This document shows, one piece after another, positions 1 to 9,000 of a stretch of DNA of 64,000 nt. Made by a program: the position numbers and the translations under genes. The stretch spans positions 186,001 to 250,000 of the forward strand of contig CAWFUJ010000012.1 in NCBI GenBank assembly GCA_963818985.1, in the 5' to 3' direction. The notes under the pieces were generated by a model. It was not told where the DNA came from, did no database searches, and worked only from the letters and a program-made list of their open reading frames with translations. Position 1 is the stretch's first letter. The number at the start of each line of letters is the position of its first letter. The stretch comes from JAFEDN01 sp963818985. GTDB lineage: Bacteria > Pseudomonadota > Gammaproteobacteria > Coxiellales > Coxiellaceae.

Positions 1-55
1 TTTCCCGCTGGCTGGGAGTTGATCAAATGAATCCCCCGTCAACGATCGACATTCA

Positions 56-203
56 CCGGAATGATCGATCGGTTTAAACCAGAATCCCCGATCGCCACAT
101 ACCAGAATCACAGATCGGCTCGAAACCAGAATCCTTGATCGGTTGAAATCGGAATAGTCGATCGAATTAAACCGGAATCACTGATCGATTTGGCCGGAAT
201 ACG
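56..203. repeat. Seven-copy ~23-bp direct repeat, IS21-like end
   Basis: Seven imperfect copies of a unit reading roughly CCRGAATNNNNGATCG start near 56, 79, 102, 126, 149, 172 and 194, a period of about 23 bases. Such multiple terminal repeats are typical of the ends of IS21-family elements, where the transposase IstA binds; that assignment is from memory of the family, not from a search. The array runs directly into an open relaxase reading frame near 198-216, so it probably marks the point where an IS21-type element cut the relaxase gene. Confidence 0.5.
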
Positions 204-215
204 CAGTTAGGTCAG

Positions 216-1694
216 GTGAATCAAAAAGCGTTACAACAAGCGGTTCTGGAAGCGGAAAAACAGGGCGAATTAATCCGTGGCGTGTATTCTGAGAACGGCA
301 CCCGTTGGACTACACGCGAAGCGCTGACACTGGAAAGAGAAATTATTCAACTCGCCCAGCAAGACCGTGGGGTCTTGCCGCCTAGAATGTCCCTTGAGGT
401 GGTTAACGCCTATTTAGACAAAACCCCGGCCAGCGAAGAACACGTCAGGGTGTTACGGGAACTGGCGGTGCAAACCGACCGCATCGTGTTATTACAAGGT
501 TTTGCCGGCACGGGTAAAACTACCTTACTGCAACATATCGAACAGTTACAGCACATCCAGGGCGCTTTGCAGGAAGGCCAGCAGGCCTTGCTGTGTTTAG
601 CGCCGACCCATGCCGCCGTCAAAGAAATCCGAGGCCGTGGTTTAGCAGGCTATACTTTAGATCGGTTTTTATTGAATGTCGCCGCCGGCAAGATCACGCC
701 GGAAGCCTATCGAGGTCGCTGCATCGTGGTGGATGAATCGTCCATGGTGTCCAATCAACGCCTGGGTGATTTTATCAAAGCCCTGATTCATCTGGATGCT
801 TCGGGCATGTTGGTGGGCGATATCCATCAATACACGGCAGTCGATTCCGGCAAGCCGTTTGAAATTTTGCAGCGGGTCGGGTTATCGATGGTGCATTTGA
901 CCCACATCACCCGGCAAGAGGATGAAATCCTGAAAGCCGCTGTAAAGGCCGTCTATCAGAAAAATTTCTCCCAGGTCTTTAAGATTTTGGAAAATCGAAT
1001 TATTGAAGTGGGCGGTTTTATTGATGATGAAAATAAGCGCCAGGATAACCGCGCCGAGCGCATGGCTTTGATTGCTGAAGATTACGTCAGCCGGGATACC
1101 ATGAGGCGGGCGCAAACCCAGGTGATCACCTTCGGTAACGAGGATCGGGTTTTACAAAATGCACTGGTTCGGGAAGGGTTGATCCTGAAGGGTGAACTCA
1201 CGGGCCCCCGCCTGGTCACTGACATTTTAGTGTCCCGGCGCTTAAGCGAAATTGAGCGCAGCCAGGTGGGATTTTACCACGTCGGGGATGTTCTCCGTTT
1301 TAATGTCAGTCATTCCGGCGGCATTCATAAAGGGGAATACTGGACAGTGGCGGGTATCACCCCCAAAGGGCAGCGCTTGCAACTGGAGCGCCCCGGCTCA
1401 GATCCAGTGCTGTGGAAGCCCCAACCCTATCAAAGCGGCAGGCGGGCTGGGGTGGAAGTCTATGAGATCGAACGCCGGGAGTTAATGGCCGGCGATTTAA
1501 TCCGCTGGACGCGGACGGATGATACGCTAGGACTGCTCAGTCCGGAGTTGGCACGGGTAGAAGCGGTTATTTTGCCGTCAAAAGCCCAGAAACCCTCGCA
1601 CCGGCTGGCGCAGCCGCTGGTGAAATCGGGAAGCTTCCCCCGCAAAAGCCGCCCATCGATCCGGCTAAAATCATTGTCCGTTCACTGCAATTAA
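216..1694 (+). pseudogene. traI: Truncated TraI-type relaxase, helicase N-terminal half
   Basis: This is the middle of a conjugative relaxase/helicase (TraI/TrwC-like). The Walker A motif GFAGTGKTT lies near residues 94-102 and the Walker B motif VVDESSM near 171-177, both of the RecD-like superfamily 1 helicase type; the N-terminal HUH relaxase domain is absent. The annotated start is a GTG without a convincing ribosome site, and the frame stays open upstream through 198 into the IS21-like repeats, so the 5' end is lost rather than starting here. Helicase motifs V-VI continue in another frame from about 1623, so the last ~30 residues are frameshifted noise. In life the protein would nick oriT and unwind the transferred strand. 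It is very likely non-functional in this form. Confidence 0.75.
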
Positions 1695-3580
1695 CCGACC
1701 AGGGGTTAACGCCGACGGGAAATTCCATTGAATTGATCAGCACCCACCCCCGACTACAACATTGGGATCATGCTTACGCCATTACCGGGTATGGTGCGCA
1801 GGGAAAAACCATCACCGAAGTATTGATCAACGCGGAAAGCTACCGCCCGCAACTCACCAGCCAGCGGTCATTGTTAGTGGTGCTGACGAGAGCCACCCAT
1901 CAAGTGACCTTGTATACCGACAATAAAGAACGATTACTGCAAGCCGTCCAAAACAATCCGGGCCGTAAATCCAGCGCACTGGAAGCCGTTGGGGAACTTC
2001 CCCCGGCATCCGCTTCACGGTCATCTTCGGCGCTAAAGCATCCTGAAATTTCTCAAGACCGCCGTGGTTATGATCAAAGCGTTTCGAAGGCCTTTTATCC
2101 GGATGAAGGTTCGGTTCCGGGGATGGGGTCGGTAGAGAATCCGGATGCCTGGCGTTTATCAATCTCCCAGCTTAAAGGCCGTCCAGAAAATCAACATTCT
2201 TCTGAAAATAAACTTACGGTCAAATCTGAGTCCATCTCAACAAAACCCATATCATCCCCTCGGCTGGATGCTCAACGGATCAGCCAATCTTTAACGGATC
2301 AGGCGGAGCTCGTGGTGGAGCAATTATTGGGTGAATCGAAAACTAAGACCGGCGGTCAGTACCGGTATGGAAGTAAACAAGGCAGTTTGATTATCACGAT
2401 GAGCGGCGACAAACGAGGGTTGTGGCATGACTTTCAAACCGGTGAAGGCGGCCATTTATTGGATTTAATTGCCTTTAAAAAAGACCTGGATAGGCGGCGG
2501 GATTTTCGGGTGGTGTTGCAGGAGGCCCTAAAAATTTTAGGCGCTTCTCCGGCGGATATCAGTGTTCAGGCCAGCGCTCCAGCTTCCCCGTCTAAACCCA
2601 CCAAATTGCCGTTGGCGGCATCCCAACCACTCACCCCGGAGCAACAGCGCAGCCTCCACTATGCGCAGCGGTTGGCCAAAGAAAGCCGACCCATTGCAGG
2701 GACTTTGGCGGAGCGCTATTTAAGGGAGCATCGGGGCATTGATTTAGATAAGTTCCCGGACAGCGTGCGTTTTCATCCGGGCATTTACTCGCGCCGGAAT
2801 GAAAGCGTGCATCCCGCGCTGCTGGTGGTGGCTAAAGATAGCGCGAATCAGGTGCAAGCGGTGCAGGCCATATTTCTGGATAAAGACACTGCTCAAAAAG
2901 CCGATGTGGAAGTGAAAAAACAAACCTGGGGCCGTCCTTCTCAGGGATCCGTCGCACTGCAAGCGCTGGGCAAAGCGCCGGGCATCCAGGGGGTCACCTA
3001 TCTGGCCGAAGGCCCCGAAACCGCCCTGAGCGTCTATCAGGCGTTAGGGGGTGCGGATGTGCGGATCACCCTGGGCAAATCCAATTTTAAAGCCATCGAT
3101 CCGGCCAAAACACATCAAAATATTGTCCTGTGTTGTGATAACGACGGCCAGAGCCCACAGAGTGATCGGCTGATTCGTTTTGCCGCCGAGCAGTTACAAC
3201 ACCAAGGCAAAACCGTCTGGATGGCTCAGCCCAAAATCGAAGGCGAGGATTATAATGACGTTCTCAAGGAGCAAGGCCAACAGGCCGTCAAAACTGAGTT
3301 AAACCAAGCGATCCCGTATGCGGATTATCGAGAGAGTATTTCATCGGGGCGTACTTTACAGAAAACACTGAGTCAGCAACGGGAGATCGTCCATCCAGAA
3401 AATTCCTTGGAAAAGCTACTCCGGGAAAGTGATATTTTGCCTGGGATTTATCAAGAAATACATTCCAACCCATCTCATCGTGAGGTTGCTATTTCTCTTA
3501 AAAAAAGTGATCCCGTTCCGAAAACGATTATCCCCAAACCCTTGGCAAAACTTGAAAAAGAACTGGATTTGGAGCTATAA
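1622..3580 (+). pseudogene. traI: TraI C-terminal part: helicase motifs V-VI plus Toprim primase-like region
   Basis: The frame is open from about 1622, although the first start-like codon is a TTG at 1733. It continues the preceding relaxase: residues such as HAYAITGYGAQGKT and LLVVLTRATHQVTLYT match the last helicase motifs of RecD-like enzymes. Downstream, a segment with GLWHDFQTGEGGHLLDL (about residues 225-245) resembles the CHC2-like primase N-domain, and a Toprim core follows with YLAEGPETALS near 420 and VLCCDNDGQ near 465. Together the two frames describe one TraI protein of at least 1,100 residues lacking its 5' relaxase domain. A single-base indel between about 1590 and 1690 would join them. 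The C-terminal 100 residues are hydrophilic and unrecognised. Confidence 0.7.
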
Positions 3581-3645
3581 GAAATGATTTAAGACGGACG
3601 CCCTCAGTATACCCTGATCGGTGTCATGGTTTATCAACGGTTTTT

Positions 3646-3674
3646 TTGACTTTTACCGCCAGATCATTAAAATA
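3646..3674 (+). promoter_or_regulatory. Putative sigma-70 promoter of the first fis-like gene
   Basis: TTGACT at 3646-3651 and AAAATA at 3669-3674 are separated by 17 bases. They lie about 80 bases before the fis-like start codon at 3752, in the only intergenic space upstream. The -10 hexamer is imperfect. Confidence 0.4.
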
Positions 3675-3751
3675 AACCCAGTCAGTGTTCCCATGATAAC
3701 CGGTTTGCCGATGGAAAAGGCATTTTTAAATTAAAAAAACAGGAGTCAACC

Positions 3752-4099
3752 ATGAGTCAAACTGCATTGTCTGTTGAGCAGGATAATCACACTGTGATCT
3801 CTCAGATCAACACCTCCCTCACCACTCATCCTTCAGAATCTACCTCACTTCGGGAGCATGTCCGGGCGGCAGCGAGAGAGTATTTTGTCCGATTGGACGG
3901 CGCAGCGCCGGCTAACCTCTATGAGTTATTTATGGCGGAAATTGAAGCACCGCTGTTAGAAATGGTACTGAAGTACGTGCAAAATAACCAAAGCCAGGCG
4001 GCTAAATATCTCAAGCTCAGTCGAGGGACTGTGCGTAAGAAAATGAAACAGTACGGTTTTTTAGGACCAAATGGCAAAAAAAAAATCATAAGTAGTTAA
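3752..4099 (+). CDS. fis: Fis-family DNA-binding protein
   Basis: A 115-residue nucleoid-associated regulator of the Fis family. The N-terminal ~35 residues are variable and Ser/Thr-rich. From residue 36 the protein follows the Fis pattern: a dimer helix region with YFVRLDGA and LYELFMAEIEAPLLEMVL, then a helix-turn-helix with NNQSQAAKYLKLSRGTVRKKM near 80-102. E. coli Fis is 98 residues, so the length fits. The start has a good ribosome site (ACAGGAG) seven bases upstream. It sits just downstream of the relaxase, as Fis-like genes do on several Legionella-type conjugative elements, and a close paralogue lies at 38397. Its likely role is bending DNA and regulating the element or nearby cargo; targets are unknown. 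Confidence 0.88.
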   Translation: MSQTALSVEQDNHTVISQINTSLTTHPSESTSLREHVRAAAREYFVRLDGAAPANLYELFMAEIEAPLLEMVLKYVQNNQSQAAKYLKLSRGTVRKKMKQYGFLGPNGKKKIISS

Positions 4100-4157
4100 G
4101 TTAGGTAGTGAGGTTCAGCCGTTACTATTTTTTTAATAATGCCTTGATTTTACCGAG

Positions 4158-4583
4158 CTAATTTTCCGGCGAATTTTCTTCCTCTGCCCAATCAAAATGA
4201 TGTTCTTGGTGGCTGATCTGTTTCAGCAAACCCTCTACGCGATTTTGGGATTTTTGTTGAGCGTCTTCTAACAGGGCATCGCGGTCTTTCAGACTGGCTT
4301 GAGTGAGGGTATCGACTAAATGCCGTACTAACAGGCGGGTTTCCTGTTGCCAGGCGAGTTGGGTTTTCCAGAGTAAGATTTGTTCATCAACGCTCAAGAA
4401 GGATGGTCGTTCAGGGTAATTTTTTTCCGCAGCGGCTTCCTCAACTGTAAAGCCAATACGGATTAGCATGCGCAGACATTCGGAGAGGATCAGTCCTTTT
4501 TGCTGAGCCAGCCGCTCGATTTTTTCTAAATCTTCCGGCGGAATACTGATAGTAATGCGTTTCATTTTGGCTTCCATTTTCAA
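4158..4583 (-). CDS. Ribbon-helix-helix DNA-binding protein with coiled-coil tail
   Basis: A 141-residue protein, less if translation starts at the internal ATG at 4577 or 4565 (the listed start is TTG). Residues 7-45, with the MKRITISIPPEDLEKIERLA pattern followed by LSECLRMLIRIG, are a clear ribbon-helix-helix (CopG/Arc-type) domain: a beta strand that enters the major groove, then two helices. The rest is Gln- and Glu-rich and probably helical. In conjugative systems such proteins sit near oriT as relaxosome accessory factors (TraY/MobC-like) or as autorepressors; both fit here because the gene lies beside a relaxase and its upstream spacer holds short GTGATGAT-type repeats. The exact role is inference. 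Confidence 0.7.
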   Translation of the reverse strand: MKMEAKMKRITISIPPEDLEKIERLAQQKGLILSECLRMLIRIGFTVEEAAAEKNYPERPSFLSVDEQILLWKTQLAWQQETRLLVRHLVDTLTQASLKDRDALLEDAQQKSQNRVEGLLKQISHQEHHFDWAEEENSPEN

Positions 4584-5386
4584 AATGCCTGCTTTTTCTA
4601 CCTTCTATTCACTGTGGCAGAAAATAAACAAAGTGATGCGAACATCATCACTATACCACAAAAAGCTCGAGAAAAAAGCGGGTTTTTTGAAAAATGAGGT
4701 GATGATCCGCAAAAAATAGCTGAATTATCATCACTTCATCATCACTTTAGCAAAAATAGGCTGTTTTTCGTGCATGATCGTACTGCAATGTAAGGGTTTG
4801 AATGATTGAAGTTTTCCGCACAAGCACCCCCGGTGCGACGGGTGTGATCCTTAAAATAAGAAGAGACGACGAAATCCGCATAAACTCTCATCCATTTCTT
4901 TATTAGATTTTTTTGAAAATTGATATTTTTCCATGAAATAAATTTAATATTTTTTATGGGATTTTTCAATATTTTTTTATTAAATAATTTGCGAAGAGAT
5001 TTATTTTTTTCAAAAAAATGATATTTGTCAACTGAGCTGAGTCAGCTTAAAAATTAATAAGCAGGGTAGTTTAGTTTTCTAGGATTAGCTCAATTAACTG
5101 GTTTTTGCTAGGGAAATTCTAAAAATAAAAATTAATTTTTTTTTTGTTGATTCGAAAGGATAACAAAAATTCAGTCTGGATAATCTAAAGAGCTGATATC
5201 GGATTAATCATTTGGAAAAAGAAATTTTTCCCAGAAAAATATAAAAAATCTGCAAAGATTATTGTTTTCCTGATCTTTGTAAAAGCACTTGCAGTTCTTA
5301 TATTTTTACAGTAGGGTCCCGATAGGTGGCGCGATTATTTTTTAATGATTTGTGCTAAAAAAATTAACATCATGGAGATTAATATT
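4584..5386. other. 800-bp AT-rich regulatory spacer, possible oriT
   Basis: No convincing gene. The left part holds the interrupted palindrome GTGATG-cgaaca-TCATCAC around 4633-4651, GGTGATGATC at 4698, and a tandem ATCATCACTTCATCATCACT at 4727-4746; these resemble operator half-sites for the divergent ribbon-helix-helix gene. A GC-rich hairpin GCACC-CCC-GGTGC lies at 4824-4836, followed by CGACGGGTGTGATCC. With a relaxase on one side and small DNA-binding proteins on both, an origin of transfer here is plausible but no family-specific nic site was recognised. From 4880 to 5340 the sequence is very A+T-rich with no clear structure. Confidence 0.4.
4633..4746. promoter_or_regulatory. Operator-like GTGATGAT repeat cluster
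   Basis: Four short elements related to GTGATGAT / ATCATCAC occur in both orientations within 115 bases (4633, 4646, 4698, 4727-4746), directly upstream of the minus-strand ribbon-helix-helix gene. Spaced short repeats of this kind are how CopG/Arc-type dimers bind cooperatively, so autoregulation is likely. Confidence 0.45.
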
Positions 5387-5596
5387 ATGTCTTTGCTGAC
5401 TGTACAACCCAAATCTAAAAAAGTGACGCTTTCTTTACGGCTGGATGAGGAATTATTAACAAAAGTGAAGTCTTATAATGAATGGGCTGGCATTGAACGG
5501 ATTGACCACTTTTTCGAGCAGGCTGCCAGTTATGTTTTGAAAAAAGATAAAGATTTTCAGAAAAAATCCGGGCAATCCTCATCTCAATCAGCATAA
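5387..5596 (+). CDS. Small ribbon-helix-helix-like protein
   Basis: A 69-residue protein if translation starts at the ATG at 5387, which has GGAG ten bases upstream; an upstream in-frame ATG at 5345 lacks any ribosome site. Residues 10-20 (KKVTLSLRLDEELLTKVKSY) have the alternating beta strand and first helix of a ribbon-helix-helix protein, and the following IERIDHFFEQAASYVLKKDKDF could be the second helix. The tail is Ser/Gln-rich. No named family is recognised. Its position by the relaxase and the other ribbon-helix-helix gene suggests a relaxosome accessory or transcription factor of the same mobile unit. That role is inferred from context only. Confidence 0.55.
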   Translation: MSLLTVQPKSKKVTLSLRLDEELLTKVKSYNEWAGIERIDHFFEQAASYVLKKDKDFQKKSGQSSSQSA

Positions 5597-6031
5597 CATT
5601 CAAATAGCCAAAATTAGGTGTAGAAATGATTTATTATTGAGACGCCGCTTGATTTCCATTGTCAATGGGAGAGAAGTCAGGGCGCTAGAAAAAGGTTCAG
5701 GTTTCAATTGCTAAGGGGCGAGAAGTGCACCCAATGTTGACCCTGTTTTACTCTTGAATTGGGGTAGAATTGAGCATTAAAGTGCCAGTACAATTTCCCC
5801 TAATTTTACAAGCCCTTGAACTTCGCAAAAAATAAGTAAAGCTTATATTTTTCTTCAGAAGGATTTAATATTCATTTAAACATTTTTTGGTGTTGTTTAA
5901 GTGAACCTTAAGAATTTTCTACTTGCTTTTTTTACTATCACAAGTATCTTAAAGATTCTGTCCCATTTTTTAATTTTAAATTTAATCCGGTTCCATGACG
6001 GCAACCCCTATAGATTGTTAAGGAGAATATC
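5597..6031. other. Intergenic region upstream of the NACHT array
   Basis: No gene seen. Between 5655 and 5735 two imperfect copies of a phrase like TTTCxATTGxxAAxGGGxGAGAAGT occur, followed by TTGACCCTGTTTTACTC and GGGGTAGAATTGAGCATTAAAGTGCC; these look like residues of an insertion-sequence end but I could not name it. The right part is AT-rich and must contain the promoter of the first NACHT gene; no hexamer pair is convincing. The ribosome site is AAGGAGAATATC just before 6032. Confidence 0.3.
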
Positions 6032-9000
6032 ATGCGTGTGACTTCATCTTCCTCATCTTCGATTTCCTCTGTTGCAACCACTTCGACCCCAACCCGTGAA
6101 AGTAAAGGCCCATCCACAGTAACCTTGCGGAGCGAACCGCTTTCCCCGGCTTCTTCCTTGGCTGATCGTAAACGGGCCCTCTTTGTGAAAGTATTACGAG
6201 AAGAATTTTTACGAGAACTGATGTATTTATGGGAAGTGGCTAATGGCCGTGCTCAGCCCCGAGACACTTTAACGCAGAAAGTTTTAGCGCCGGTACAAAA
6301 ACTGGGATCACAAAGTTTTGTGCCGATTGTCGGTACGGTCTTGGCGTTGACCAGTCAAGTGGCGTCGTTTGCCGCCAGTCAACGGCGAGATCGGCAGATC
6401 GCCGTGGTGGCTAGCCTACAGCATAGCTTGGACCTGCCGCGTTTGCGGGTTCTCCTGGATGTGGTGGCGCGCGAGGCGCTACGCCGTTATGAGAGTTTTA
6501 TCGTGGATCGCTTAAGTGATGATCTGGAAGCGGGTGTAGTACCGTTTGCCCAGGTCGGAGCGCGGCGCATGATTGAACGGCTGTTTCGGGAAGCCAAGCG
6601 CACTCAAAGTGGGGATGTAGAGATGCAATTGAATGAGTCCATTTTGTTGGCCGGTTTAATTGAAGGTCGCTCCGGCTCCTGGGTGGAGGGTTTTACCAAT
6701 CATGCCTTGCCACTGAAAACCCACAAAAAGAATCTTCTGAAACGAACCCGCCCCGATACTGTCGATGCTGAAGATGTCTACGCCCGTGCAGGCCTGCGCC
6801 ATATCGAAATTCGCGACGACCAACGCATTGATACTTTATATGTCCGTGAAAAACCCAAGCACAGTGAATTTGCCGATTGGAAGGAAGGGGCATCCAACCT
6901 GTTCGCGGGACGGATTCGTCCGTTGGGTGGATTTGGTTACGTACGGTTTCGCAGCGACAAAGAGCGTGCCCAAGACCCTGTTGCGGGTTTCGTGACCTTA
7001 CCCTTAGCTGTCATCCGGGATCGGTATGATTTCAAGCCTCAAGAGCTCGGAAAATTAAGTCTTAATTTGCAAACTGAATTAAAAGTAGCCACGTGCAGTG
7101 TGATCACGGTTGACAAAACCACCGTGGCCAAATACCTTGCGTGGAGAAAAACCACCGCGGAGCAGGAAAAGAGCTTAGTTGATTATGTGCGTGACATTGT
7201 CCAAGATCCTCGCATTGCCCAAGTGGTTTGCGCGGAGAATCTCACGGGTCTGACGTTAGCGGGGGCTGACTTCAGTCACTGTGATTTCAGCGGTGCGATC
7301 TTGAGCGGCGATTTAACCGGAGTTAATTTCAGTCATGGTTATTTGGTGGGCGCCCAGTTTCAGGGAGTGACTAGCGCCCGCAATGTAAATTTGAATCATG
7401 CCCATGCGGAATATTGCCAGGCCGAGGGCGTGGATTTTGAAGGCAGTGATTTAACCCAAGCGAATTTTTCCTATGCCCAATTATCCCGCTGCCAATTCAC
7501 CGGCTGTAAAATCATGGGAACAGTGTGGAGGGAAGCGGTGCTGACAGGCATAGGTTCGGATACGGAAGCGCGGCGCGAACAAAAAAAGCAAACCGAAGCC
7601 TTAGCTGGTGAAGTCAAAAGCCAGCAGGTACAACTCCAAACGTTAACTGATCGATTTCAGAAGTTACAAGAAGCTCAACAGACTCAACAAAAGTTGATCG
7701 AGCGGCTGCAGACGGATACGGAACAACGTTGGCAAACCCTGTTGCAACGCATGGAAACGGCTTTAGCGACTCCGGCTAAAACACTGGGCAGTGCATCCAA
7801 ACTCGCCTGGTCCAAAATACAAAGTCAGTGGGCGGCATATGTCAAAGACGCTCAAACCCAAGGCATCGAGGCCCTGATGCCGATAAAAGGTTTCCTAAAA
7901 TCCCAACTACAAGCAGCGACTACTGGGGATTTACAAAAAGCCTTGCAGGCTCTAAGCCGCACTTGGGAAGAGTCCTTAACCGCTTTTACGCAATCCGAGC
8001 AGACATTAGAAACGGTGTCGGCGCAAGTCCAGCAATTGTTATATCATCAAGAATCTCGTTTGCTTATAGAAGCGGATTGCCAACGCGAACTGCGAGACTT
8101 ACATCAGCGTCTGGATCAAGCGACGGATGCCCAGATCATACAAGCGTTACAAGGTGAATTAGCCACCGTGCAGGCGGAACTGAGCCGCTTACGAACGGGA
8201 ACAGACTGGCAGGCGGCTTTCAAAACATGCCAAGCGGAATGTCAAACGCAATTCAGCGTTCTGGAAGAAAAGCAGTCCAAAGAACTGGCGCGCTTAGAAG
8301 CCCAGCTGCGAATCGACTGTCAAAGTCGGTTTGACGAACAAAGCCAGCGATTAAGTGATCTCGAAAAAGATCTACATGATTTAAACGTCGCCTTGAGCGA
8401 GCGCCTTGAAAATTTAGAAAAACGGGTAGATGTGTTACAGGGTTGGGTCCTGCAGGCCACTGAAATCCTAGGGGCGCAACAGTCGGAAGTCAAAGACGCC
8501 AAGGGGGCGGTCAAAGAATTGAGAACAGCACTGGAAGGTCTACAAGCCGAACTTCATATTCAGCGGGAACAGCAGAGCAAACGAGACCAGGAAATCTTGG
8601 CTCTGCAACAACGCATTGCCGCAGCCCCCGATGCCGAAACGGTCAAGATACTCCAAGGGGAGATCAAAGCACTGAAATACACCTTAAGTGAAGTCTCTGC
8701 GGCTTCGGAAACCCCTCCGGATCTATTGTTAACCGCCTTAGACGGTTATCACAGTGAATTAAGCCGGCAGCGGGATTTAAAGCAGAAAATGATCTCTAAA
8801 ACGCCGGCTTTAAAATCCAAATACCAACCTCAAGTGGTGCAATTAGAAGCCCAAGAGCAGCAACTGACTGCTCTGTCACACCAATTATCCGAGGATTGGG
8901 CCATGCATGTCGAGGCTCAAAAAAGTGCATTGGCAGGCTTACAAAGTCAGATGGATCAAGTCGCCGAAAATTGCAATCAACGCTTACTACAATTGGAAGC

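Noticed and set aside
56..203. Possible CRISPR array in the first 200 bases
   Set aside because: The 23-bp periodic units have no distinct repeat/spacer division and vary throughout; they fit terminal repeats of an insertion sequence.
4742..4969. 75-codon minus-strand frame in the spacer near the relaxase
   Set aside because: AT-driven open frame overlapping operator-like repeats; no ribosome site and no protein-like composition.
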